Positions 22,356-31,924 of a stretch of DNA of 64,000 bases are shown one piece after another. A model generated the notes under the pieces. The model worked only from the letters and a program-made list of their open reading frames with translations. It made no database searches and was not told the origin of the DNA. This DNA comes from Astragalus membranaceus (lineage: Eukaryota > Streptophyta > Magnoliopsida > Fabales > Fabaceae). Position numbers and translations under genes: made by a program. The stretch is from positions 80,761,100-80,825,099 of the forward strand of contig CM076847.1 in the NCBI GenBank assembly GCA_039519185.1. Direction: 5' to 3'. Each line of letters begins with the position of its first letter. Position 1 is the first letter of the stretch.

Positions 22356-22475
22356 TCAGTTGGCGAGCTAAGTGATATTGAAGGAGTGCACTAAAAGAGT
22401 GCAAGAAAGAGATCCCGGGTTCAAACCCCGGAAACTAACATTCCCCCACCCCCACTAACATTGTTTATAAAAAAA
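22356..22475 (+). mobile_element. Candidate SINE or tRNA-like fragment
   Basis: A-box-like TGGCGAGCTAAGTGATATTG (about 22360) and B-box-like GGGTTCAAACCCC (about 22416) are about 56 bp apart. An A-rich stretch (TATAAAAAAAATG) follows around 22465. The arms around the B-box pair (CCGGGTT/AACCCCGG) but no full cloverleaf forms. No target duplication was found. Confidence 0.4.
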
Positions 22476-23052
22476 ATGACCTATTGACACATGCAATACC
22501 GTGATCGGATCGATGAACCGTCTGCATAGTCATCATATCCACAGCCTTTAATTGTGGTACTCTCCTACATATGGTAGATGCCTAGATGGTCCTGCTTTGT
22601 GTGCACCATACGAATATTTGAGTGTGGAAATATGACTGGTCGGTGCATGAGTTCACTCCGATGGCCAGACCCCACTTGCCACTTTTCGTGGTGCAACTTC
22701 TTGCTGCTGGTTTATCGCTGGCCCCGGATTCCACTCCCTTCCATCTCTCCCTTTGTCCACTTCTTCGAGCGTCTGCTACTTATTGTTCTTTTAATTTTAA
22801 AAAAATTTGCACAATCATCAACAAAGCTTTGAATTTCGACTTATCTATACAAATTTAATTCCGAGAAAACAGTTATTTCTGCTGGATGACCATTCAATGC
22901 ACTAGGCACAATATTTGAAAACGTGTTACTTTTCTGGTTTGAATTGCTTCAATAATGTCTCAATCTCTAGTTGCTTATCAGTTACCAACTCGACGGCAAA
23001 CAACTTATCTGTATCTGCTCGCCAACTGAATTACGAAATCTTTTAATTTTAA
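22476..23052. other. Non-coding, nothing recognised
   Basis: GC content is higher than in the surroundings up to about 22780. Short open frames here have no domain, and frames overlap without preference. It may be the remainder of an older element cut by the copia and Helitron insertions. Confidence 0.4.
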
Positions 23053-23813
23053 CTAGTATTTTATCCGTGCACGGCATACGCACGGGTGATACTATATTTG
23101 TTATAATTTGTTATGAAATTATAAATACGTTGAAAGTTGCAAGATGTAATAAAAGAAAAAAAAGTCGGCGCTCCCGTTGGCACTCCGTTGACGCTTTCGT
23201 TGTCTCTCCCGTTGCCGCTCTCGTTGTCAATCTCATTGCCAGTCTCTCGTTGTCGCTCCCATTGCCACGTGTTCGCTCATTTTTTCTATATGATTTAATA
23301 TTAATTTAATCATATTCATTTAATTATAATAAGGTTATTTTGTAATTTTTGATAGTGGTTCAAGTTTTTTTTTATAATTCTTAGTGGTTAAATTGATTGA
23401 TTTTAATAGTTTTAATAGAAAGATTATAGTAAATAGAAAATTTTAGATTATTTAATTATTGAGTATAAAAAAATTAATTTGAAACTTTTGTTAGAGGTAA
23501 GTCTTTTTTTTACAATTGGTAGTGGTTAAATTAATTAATTTTATTAGTTTGAGTAGAATATAAAAATAGTTACTAAATTTTTTTTAGTAAAAAAAATTAA
23601 TTTTTTTGAAAAAAAAACTGAAAAAAAAAACCACTTTTAAAAAAAACTGAAAAAAATGGAAAAAAAACTGGCACGTGTCTACAATTTTTTTGTCTTTTTG
23701 TGGTGCATTTACAATTTTACCCCCATTTTTTTACAAACGGCAAAATTTTAAGATGTCTAACAATGTCATTTTGCTGCCATATGTTTTTATTATATAGAAA
23801 ATAGATAGATAGA
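23053..23813 (-). mobile_element. Short non-autonomous Helitron (about 761 bp)
   Basis: On the minus strand the 3' end is the hairpin CCGTGC/GCACGG (plus coordinates 23065-23070 and 23080-23085) followed by ATACTAG and host T. CTAG occupies 23053-23056. The 5' end reads TCTATCTATCTATTTTC after a host A at 23814, like other plant Helitron starts (TCTxTACTxTTxTATATAATAAA). No Rep/helicase gene is present. The exact 5' base is ambiguous within a GATA repeat. Confidence 0.72.
23165..23268. repeat. Degenerate 12-bp tandem repeat inside the Helitron
   Basis: About nine units of the type TTGTCGCTCCCG (examples TTGACGCTTTCG, TTGCCGCTCTCG, TTGTCAATCTCA). Internal minisatellites are frequent in non-autonomous Helitrons. 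The plus-strand reading LSLPLPR is an artefact of it. Confidence 0.75.
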
Positions 23814-24230
23814 TTGCAGTTTTGTTCCTCACTTTTCTTAATTTGGTTCCCTATTTTATTATTTGTGATTTTGATCTTTTAAAACTCCTAATTTGACAAT
23901 TTGATCTTTTTTGTTTTTAATTGCACATTTATATCAAAAATCATAGGTGCACTTTCGGTCCCCCCTCTCCCAAAATTGGGAAGAGATTGAGCGTCTTTAA
24001 AAGAAGAAAGACACGATGTCTTTTGTCTATTTTGTGTCTATCTCTCCTATCAGTTATTTTCTCACTTATCTTATTTTTCTTCCTCGGTCAAAGTCATCAA
24101 ATGTTCAAACTACTAAAAGCACTCAATCCAAATCCCCCAAAATTCAAAATTTTGGAACCAAACTTGCAATTAAAAATATATGGACGACAAGTCAATCTAG
24201 CTATGACAACATGTACTTTGGATCATCTTC

Positions 24231-24359
24231 TTCCACTCTCCCTAAATCTCCCTCCTTCCTCTCTATCTCTCTCTTACTTCCACTCTATCATCATTAAAAA
24301 ATTACAAATAAATGATGAGAGAGATAGAGAGGAAGGAGAGACATTTAGGGAGAGTGGAA
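24231..24359. repeat. Perfect-type hairpin, two 43-bp arms
   Basis: The left arm 24231-24273 (TTCCACTCTCCCTAAAT...TCTCTCTC) and right arm 24317-24359 are reverse complements with only two or three mismatches, separated by a 43-bp AT-rich loop. The right arm would give a stem-loop transcript of pre-miRNA size. No terminal duplication was found, so a tiny foldback element is the other reading. Confidence 0.8.
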
Positions 24360-25841
24360 TGAGAGGATCCAAGTCCGACAACGTGATGCTCCATTTTCAC
24401 TCTGACCTATGTTTCTGCTGCCATTCAGGCACTCGATTACAATTCCTTCAGAACTACTGGTGCCAAGTGTAGGCTGACCCATGAGGTCTATGGATGAAGC
24501 TTATACCAGCCACACTCACACACCGATCATAACAGGGAGTGTAGGACATGGTGTAGAACATAGGGTAATTCTTGTTTGGAAAGTGTTATATGTTACGAGA
24601 GTTTTTTGCAAGAAATAGAAGAATGTTATGTGTCAGCATGTAATGCTCACAAATTATAACTACTCACTCTCTCATATACATTGTTAGCTGGTTATTGATT
24701 AGTCAAATGCATTATTTTTATCTATTCTCTTTTTTCTTACAAAAATCTCTCGTAACAAATAGCTTTGCTCTTCCTGTTTTTTAGGCTATGTTTGTGAATC
24801 GTGATTAATATTTTGGGTACTATATTTTGTATTCCAAAAGTACCGGGATTTGTTATGTGTGGATTCACATTTTTTATGCATAATAAATTTAGGGTGAGAA
24901 GACGGTGTCCGGTCCAAATTAGAGAATTTTTCTACACCCAAGGAATTTAGGGAATACCTCTAGATTCTTAGTTGACTTATAAAGAAACTTACTAAATTAG
25001 ACTAATTGAACCCGTGATCTGTCAGATACGAAATCTCCACTGGACCAAACCCCTAAGATATGTGTATTGACATTAAGCATTGTAATTATTTGGGGTTTGA
25101 GTTGACTTCATTGCATTATTGATTGTTTTCCTGTGTAACATTATTTAAGGAATCAACATAAATAGTGAATCTCCAATATATTCTTAAAGAGCTAACTAGG
25201 AATAAACTCGAACACGAGTTTGGGTTGGGTGGATACTGATACAACATAGTTGGTTACAAAGGGCATATATATGGCTCCCACGTCTATTGCTGTTTGGATA
25301 TTTGCACAGTGCTGTGCATAACTAAAACCCTCGATATATATTTGCTGCATGTTTGAGTATTTTCATTTTATAAAATGCTTAAATTTACCATGATTAGAAT
25401 TTAGAGCAAATTAAAATTCGTGTCTTCTTAAGTAAACAGACAAATTGGGAGTTTCAAACATATAACACACACAATATAATATATCTAATATAAAAATGAG
25501 AACTGTAGAGTTGCACTATATATATGTAATCAAGTCAGTAGTTACTAGTTCATATCATATCATATGGATCTTAATTTACTTATTGTAGTAACAGCATCGA
25601 AGTGAATGTTAAGGTCCACTCCTATTTGGGCGTTCTCTCATTCTAGACCATAGAATAATTGTAATTGACAGCGATATGACAAAGACATGTGACATGGCAA
25701 TTTGAGATCATTAATTGGTCTAGAGAGTCGAGAGAGAAGTGATCAATATCAACTTTAACATCAGCCTAATTGAAATGGAATCAAAGAAAAGATTAGCAAA
25801 GTTATAATCGGAAGATATATAAAGTTGTCGGGGTGAGTGAG

Positions 25842-25858
25842 CCCCCCCCCCCCCCCCC
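25842..25858. repeat. C17 homopolymer followed by GGGCGGGGGC
   Basis: An isolated GC block in AT-rich DNA. It could form a G-quadruplex or i-motif, or it may be a sequencing or assembly artefact. Confidence 0.6.
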
Positions 25859-25937
25859 GGGCGGGGGCTATGAGGTCAACCATGGTGTTTAGTCCTAATA
25901 TTCTTGATACAGAACCACATAAAAAGCATATAATAAA

Positions 25938-26219
25938 GGCTTAAATATGTTTTAGGCCCCTGTAAATATAGGGTGTTTTAGTTTAAGCCCCTGCAAAAAT
26001 TTTTTTTTGTTAAAAGCCCTTGCAAAATGACATATTTTGTTATAAGCCCTTCTATGACTAAAATGTTAGCCTTAATATGGAATGCTATGATTGCTGGATA
26101 TGTTCAGAAGGACTTATAACAAAATATTTCATTTTGCAAGGGCTTTTAACAAAAAAAAAATTGCAGGGGCTTAAACCAAAACACCCTATATTTACAGGGG
26201 CCTAAAACATATTTAAGCC
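25938..26219. mobile_element. Mutator-type MITE (282 bp) carrying a PPR-like fragment
   Basis: Inverted repeats of about 110 bp begin GGCTTAAATATGTTTTAGG and end with the complement ...CATATTTAAGCC. TATAATAAA flanks both sides (25929-25937 and 26220-26228), a 9-bp Mutator-style duplication. The unpaired centre (about 26066-26113) is not repeat-like. It reads LIWNAMIAGYVQKDL on the plus strand, very close to the pentatricopeptide-repeat consensus (WNAMIAGYVQNG). Confidence 0.87.
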
Positions 26220-26293
26220 TATAATAAATTAAAGATGTGGATTTACGTGGTCTATATAAAACGACTAAATTACATTCTATTCCATTAAATATG

Positions 26294-26300
<7 letters not shown>

Positions 26301-26370
<70 letters not shown>
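26301..26370. repeat. (AT)n microsatellite
   Basis: 70 bp of uninterrupted AT. Confidence 0.97.
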
Positions 26371-26377
<7 letters not shown>

Positions 26378-27030
26378 GATTACACTCCCTTCCTCTCTTA
26401 TTTTAAAACCTACATTCCCCTCCCTTAACAATTATAATATTTTTTAATCCATTTATTAAATTTTCATTCAGTTTCTAATAAACTTAGGAAAAAGCCAAAA
26501 TGAGTGGAAAGAAATTCAAAGCAAAGCCACCACCACCGAACCTCGCCTTGCCCTAACTCTGCTCTGGACAACTTCTTGCTCGATCTCTCTATTTACTTAA
26601 CTTTAAAAGCGGATTAGCCTTGACTTCTAGGGCTTGAAGCCTTCTCTTCTCGCTGATCATTCCCGACTAATGGCAACCTTCACCGGTATTAAAGACTGGC
26701 TTTCTTCAATTCAAAGATGGGGGTATACCGGTGCACCAACCGAGGTAAAATTTCTTCTACCCAATCAGCATGAAAAGGCATTTAAGGGTGCAAGACTTGT
26801 GCTGCGGGAACATAGAGATGTGGGTAAAGAAAGTCTAAAAAAGTGAAGGCCGGGTAGGTCACGTGACCTGCACCGAGTTGGTGGCTGGCTGGGCTTTTTC
26901 CTTGATCAAAGCAAATTAGCTCGCCGCCTTCTTGTTATCAAAAAGTCGATCGAATCGGATCGGAACGTCGAATTAGCCGGGTTCTCTTTTTACAGTATTA
27001 TTCTTTAGCAAGTTGACATTTCCCAAACAA
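26371..27030 (+). other. Non-coding DNA with a GC-richer island of unknown origin
   Basis: Between about 26520 and 26990 the composition rises above the surroundings, and a 70-codon frame (26634-26846; DWLSSIQRWGYTGAPTEVKF, then HEKAFKGARLVLREHRD) is open. Codon use and composition would suit transferred organelle DNA, but I cannot name the source. No host-gene domain is visible. Confidence 0.3.
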
Positions 27031-27039
27031 GCCTTACTC

Positions 27040-27905
27040 TTGAATGGTATTTACACAGCTAATGCAGGCTATAAATGGCTCCTTGCCCATAAATTTGATC
27101 CCATCGCCCCCTTCTCTTGGTTGTGATTTTGGAAGCTTCCTATTTCTGAAAAGCTTAAATTTTTTCTGGGGACAACTTGCCATTATGCCTTATCGACCTC
27201 TGTCGTGCTTAGTAGTAGAGGTATGTTGTTGGCATCTGCTCTCTGTAGGCGTTGTCAGCAAGAACCTGAATCTACCCTTCATTGTTTTCGTGATTGTGCC
27301 CTCCTTAGGCATTTCTTGTTTGCTATGGGTTTTATGCAGCAGGGTTTTCTTTTTGAATCCCAGTTACAACGATGGTTTCAGATAGGGTTTGAAAGCCCAA
27401 ACCCCCACCTCTTTTTTGTTGGTGTCTGGTGGATATGGCGTGCACGTAATAAAGTATATTTGACTAATGAGGAGACCTATCTACGTTCTTTAAAGCTCAC
27501 TATGCTTAACTATGCCAAACTTCTCCAAATGAATTTCCCCCTCCTTTCGTCTAGTCCCTTAGCTGAATGTTGAGTTTCGTGGCATCCAACTAGGAAGGTG
27601 ATTTGTTACTCTGATTTTATCACTCCATCCTGTTGATTGCAGATGTTGTGAACATATTCCACCAATATGCTCTTATTATTTTGAATATGAAGGAATTACT
27701 TGGGAGGGAGGGATTGGGAGGGTGAGTTGTTGCATACACTTAGAGAAGGGAACAGTTGCACTGATTTTCTTGCTAAATTGGGAGCCAATGGGGCTGCTTG
27801 TGGCGGCTTTTTGACACACCACCTGATGGTTTGAAGTGATCTCTATTGGTTGACGCTGGGAGCTCAGTCTCCATTCTGAGGAGCTGATTTACTTTTCTGT
27901 TGTTT
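27040..27905 (+). pseudogene. LINE ORF2 relic (zf-RVT and RNase H tail)
   Basis: Frames change several times: YTANAGYKWLLAHKFDP and WFWKLPISEKLKFFLW (zf-RVT start), CRRCQQEPESTLHCFRDC (zinc-binding cysteines) and FFVGVWWIWRARNKVY. From about 27720 it reads GNSCTDFLAKLGANGAA, the end of an RVT_3 RNase H. A weak A-run near 27930 (ATCAAAAAAAC) may be the tail. No target duplication was seen. Older and more decayed than the LINE at 12950. Confidence 0.78.
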
Positions 27906-28383
27906 TCCTTTTCTTTTCCTCTTGTATCAAAAAAACTTACTTTTATATGTCATGGCGTTACCTCAATAACAAATTTCTTCAAACTTTGGATAATGAACCA
28001 TCTTAACATAAAAGAAGAAGACAACATAATTCACTAATCACAGGAAAATACATGTGGATTTAAATGAGAAATTTGATTGGGCTATAATTAGTTTTCAAGT
28101 CCAAATAACCAAAAACTAAAAAAGGTTCATTGGATACTAAATTCCTATTTGAGAGTGTTTGACTTTTTTCTTCGAAGAGAAGTTGAAAATTTATAATACA
28201 CGACATGACATATCGACTAGTTTTGACATTGTTTTCTCGAATGTCCCCATATTAAACCATAATTTCTAAAAATGAGAATAAAGCATTTTTCATTCAGAAT
28301 TTGGTTGATGTTAAACTTTAAGAATAAAAAAAATTATCGAAACTTTGAGAGTGAAAAACGTAAAAAGGGATGAACATTTGTCG
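27906..28383. other. Intergenic, no gene seen
   Basis: AT-rich with stops in all frames and no repeat structure noted. Confidence 0.5.
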
Positions 28384-28680
28384 GTTTGGTTGAAGAGAAA
28401 GATGGAAGAGAGAATCTTTTCTCCCATCTCTCTTTCTATTGTTTGGTAAGCTCTCTTCTCTCTTTCTCTCTTCCCTTACCCTCTCTTCCTTCTTTCACCT
28501 CAAACAAACACACTCTTAGTGCCTCAAACAAACACACTCTTAGTGCCTCAACCAACCAATGTAAGTCGTTCTCTCTTCTCTCTTTCTCTCTTCCATATCT
28601 CTATCGCCTCAACCAAACAATACAAAGTCATTCTCTCTTCTCTCTTTCTCTCTTCTCTTTCCCTTTCGCTTCAACCAAAC
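28384..28680. repeat. CT-rich foldback element with GTTTGGTTGAAG ends
   Basis: Starts GTTTGGTTGAAGAGAAAG and ends with the near-complement CTTTCGCTTCAACCAAAC, so terminal inverted repeats of about 18 bp with one mismatch. Inside are two 24-bp units of CAAACAAACACACTCTTAGTGCCT type and three TTCTCTCTTCTCTCTTTCTCTC blocks (each separately under 25 bp). No clear target duplication. Open frames here reflect the low complexity. Confidence 0.6.
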
Positions 28681-29680
28681 GGACTCTAAAAAATGATAGT
28701 GAAGGAAATGGAATATTGTTTGCCTAAAAAGTTTTTTTTTTTTGCTTTTGATGAAGACTTGGAAAGGGTCATTTTTGATAAAGACCGCGAGTTCATGTAT
28801 GCATCCCTTACATTTAAAAAAAATAGAACAGAGACAAGAATACACACAAATGGAACAACTTCAACACAAAAAGAAATGGTTGCGGCTCCTAGGAGAAAAC
28901 TGAATGGGGTGAGGTTGAAAGAAGTAAGAAGGTGAGATTGGTAAGTTTGAAAAATTAGAAATACGCTGAAGGATCTTTTAGTCAAAACACAATGACAAGT
29001 GACGTAACTAGGTTGAGAGGGAGAGGGAGTGAGTAGTAGTGCAAGTCAATTTATTTTGCCTTTGCAAAACAAAACAAAACAAAAGAGAATGTATAATTCA
29101 AAACTCTGATCGATTGATTAATGAAGAGTATTCGTTAATTTTTATTTAAGCAAATAGAAGTCTAGATAAACCTTCTAATGTAAAGCAATATCAAAAAAGA
29201 AAAAGAGAAATGCCCCCTGATTTTATTTTAAAAAATATATATAGATGACAAAAAAAGCTCAATGGAGGCTAGACCAATATTCTTTGGCAAAAAAGAAAAT
29301 AAAGGCAAAGCAATTATAAGGGAGCCCCTAACAAAACCTCCTAAAACACTCAATTCTAGAGACAATTATAAAGTACTAACTTACAATAGTCAGATCAAAA
29401 AGAGGCGAAGACAGAAATTGTCCTTGAAGGGGATTATAACCTACTATTTTCTAGACCAAATTCTAGATTTGCTGAAATTTCTAGGACTAACTTTCAATAG
29501 TTAGATCAAAAAGAGAGAGAGACATAATTTGTCGTTAAATTAATGTGTAATTAAGTCCGTAAATTATTTGAGAATTTTAAAATAGGTCTATAAATTAGAA
29601 AAATGTAATTGTTTCCTTTCATTTTTAAATAAACCATAATTAGTCCCATATTTTAATTGGACCTCGATCTGAACCAATTA
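28681..29680. other. Intergenic, no gene seen
   Basis: AT-rich. Short frames at 28693-28935 and 29262-29504 are lysine-rich and lack any domain. Two diverged copies of a CTAACTTACAATAGTCAGATCAAA-like phrase (about 29378 and 29488) hint at an old duplication. Confidence 0.45.
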
Positions 29681-29897
29681 TTGACGAGTTGAAGGACCAA
29701 ATCACAAAATATTGACGAGTTGAAGGACCCAATTACAAAATATTGACGAGTTGAAGGACCAAATCACAAAATATTTCAAGTTCAAACCTTGGCTTTTAAT
29801 ATACACTGAAAACTAATATTTGTCTATGAAAACATTTTAACATATATGTAGGACCCAATTACAAAATATTGACGAGTTGAAGGACCAAATCACAAAA
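29681..29897. repeat. 31-bp tandem repeat TTGACGAGTTGAAGGACC...
   Basis: Three adjacent units start at 29681, 29712 and 29743 (TTGACGAGTTGAAGGACC plus CAAATCACAAAATA or CAATTACAAAATA). A fourth unit lies apart at about 29851-29897 after 80 bp of other sequence. Confidence 0.88.
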
Positions 29898-31641
29898 AAA
29901 AAATTAGTTTAAAAACCTATATTAAAATTCTCAAATTCTTCAAGAACTGCAATAGATTAATTAATTAAATCTTAAACTAATTATATTTTTTGGTCTTAAT
30001 TACATATTCTTTCTGATCTCAATATTATAAGTAAATTAGAACAATGCTAAACCTCAGACTTACATATTTTTTGGTCTTACGTAATCTTTCTAATCTCAAT
30101 TAACAAGCTACACACACGTATATATTAAGAAGAAATATGCTAAATCTTGTTTTATTTTTTTGATGTAATCACAATCATAATAATAATACATTTTCCAAAC
30201 TACCATTTCTTTTTCATTTAGTTTTATATGCTAACTTGTTTTATTGAATGGTATTTTTTTAAAAGGCAAACATAATAATATATAGATAGTCGAGTACAAG
30301 GGATATTCAACACTCAACTCATATACAGACATAAAAAAATCCACCTAAAAGGAGGTTACATCAGAAAACAACTACCTCCTAAAAATACAATCGATGTGGA
30401 ATAAACAAAGCACTCATAAAATAAAATAAGCAAGCAGGAAAATTATCCTAGCCAACTTAGAACCAATGCTATACTATCCGGCCATTTATTGAATGATAAG
30501 TCTATGGAGTATTCACCCAAGACTTTTATGGTTAAATGACCTTAGATCACAGCTCAAAGTTGTGTTCTATCAGAATCAAACTGAGGTCCACCACCAGAAG
30601 TTAGCACTGGCTAACCAATTGAAGCTAGCACTACTGTTAACTAATTGAGCCACACCTCTCTCTTGGATCTAAATTCATTACATTTGATAACAATAAAATA
30701 ATTGAATTCAGAATCCTGACAATCATAGCAAACCAGAATAAGCATGTATATGCCAATTGCCAGGCTGTTATAAAGTTCATATATACTACAACTGACTAAA
30801 TTAAGCATAATTAGAACTGGAGATCATCATCTGATTAATTAATAATATTGACCTACGTATGACAGTATATTCTACACCGATACACAAAAAGTAACAGGAT
30901 CTAACCAAGATTACTAAATTGATTCGCAATGCAACTACTTCGTGTGGTTGCTTTCACCATTATTCATTCATATATATCGTTCCAATTTCCGTCCATATCT
31001 CCACATTCTTTTTGTGATTGGAGATCGAGTATATATCAAGAGGGACATGGAATGTATTGTATCCGTTACAAACAACAGCACCTATCTATATATATATATA
31101 TATATATATACTCTTTGTTCATTTTTTTTAGTTATTTTTCTGACCTTTCATTCTAAAGTGCAATCCCACCTTCAGTTAATGTTCCTAGTTTATTCTCACT
31201 GGTCCATCACATTATAAAGTATATCCCACCCACCACTCACTTGTGACTAGAATTAAAGAATCAAAAGGGACGTGAAATGAGTTCAAATTAAATGCAATTT
31301 GAGTTGAATAGTGGTCCAACTACATATTAATTAGATTAGATACGTCACATTTGGATTTTATCAAGGGGAGAGAACATCAACTCCTATTCCGCAATCTCTA
31401 ACCATGCTGATATATAATTTACTGGCTCCACCTAATAATAATGCTATATATATTTTCCCATTAATTATTATACGTACAGTAGTATCACATGATCGATATC
31501 TAATTCAACTAGCCATTTAATTAATTTTTTGCTGCAATATTATCGAATGTACAGACTATTCCTTTGGTATAACAGTACCCGAAACTAGTCGTTTTCTCCT
31601 CCTTAAAGTAATGCTTTATATGTTGAATATCAATATCAATA
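29898..31641. other. Intergenic, with a possible minus-strand SINE
   Basis: No coding sequence. On the minus strand, 30660 to about 30255 starts GGTGTGGCTCAATTAGTTAA (A-box-like) and later has GACCTCAGTTTGATTCTG (B-box-like, about 30575). This is compatible with an old tRNA-derived SINE, but no tail or target duplication was found. (TA)n at about 31087-31111. Confidence 0.35.
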
Positions 31642-31838
31642 TGTTAGATTATAAATTCAATTGTAAATATATTGTAATCTTATTTTTACTAGTTAGCTTT
31701 TTTACCTCTTTTAGTTAAGCTTAGTTTAGCTCAGTCAGCACTAGTTATATATCTGTTTTGCCTTGTAACTCAACTCTGTATATATACCCAATTTGGGCAA
31801 TTAATCAAAGTGAGATTCATTTTTACCAATTCATAACA
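31642..31838 (+). repeat. 5' LTR (197 bp)
   Basis: TGTTAGATTATAAATTC...TTCATAACA. It contains TATATATACCC near 31780 as a probable TATA box. The primer-binding site TGGTATCAGTGA follows at 31839-31850. Confidence 0.95.
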
Positions 31839-31850
31839 TGGTATCAGTGA
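31839..31850 (+). other. Primer-binding site
   Basis: TGGTATCAGTGA directly abuts the LTR; its first eight bases match the initiator tRNA-Met complement. Confidence 0.85.
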
Positions 31851-31924
31851 AAACTTCCCTCTCCACCTCTTTCGTTTTCGCGCTCTGACTTTCTCTCTAA
31901 CCGTTTTCCGTTACGTCTTCTTCA

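Larger units (their letters stand above)
23814..25937. other. Intergenic DNA, no gene seen
   Basis: AT-rich, many stops in all frames. It holds the 43-bp inverted repeat at 24231-24359 and a C17 run at 25842-25858. A short piece near 24430-24470 reads ALDYNSFRTTGAKCRLTHEV after an AG acceptor-like site. I do not recognise it, and it may be an exon relic. Confidence 0.4.

Noticed and set aside
22356..22475. tRNA gene
   Set aside because: B-box-like sequence only; acceptor and anticodon stems do not form.
25842..25858. G-quadruplex regulatory element
   Set aside because: A single homopolymer next to a GGGCGGGGGC block, with no gene nearby; an assembly artefact is as likely.
26634..26846. Small host gene of 70 codons
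   Set aside because: No promoter, no recognised domain and no conserved start context; kept only as an island of unknown origin.
28386..28727. Ser/Leu-rich secreted protein
   Set aside because: Frame is produced by CT-rich tandem repeats of a foldback element.
30255..30660. Confident SINE call
   Set aside because: Box-like motifs are weak, and neither tail nor target duplication was found, so it is only mentioned under the intergenic entry.
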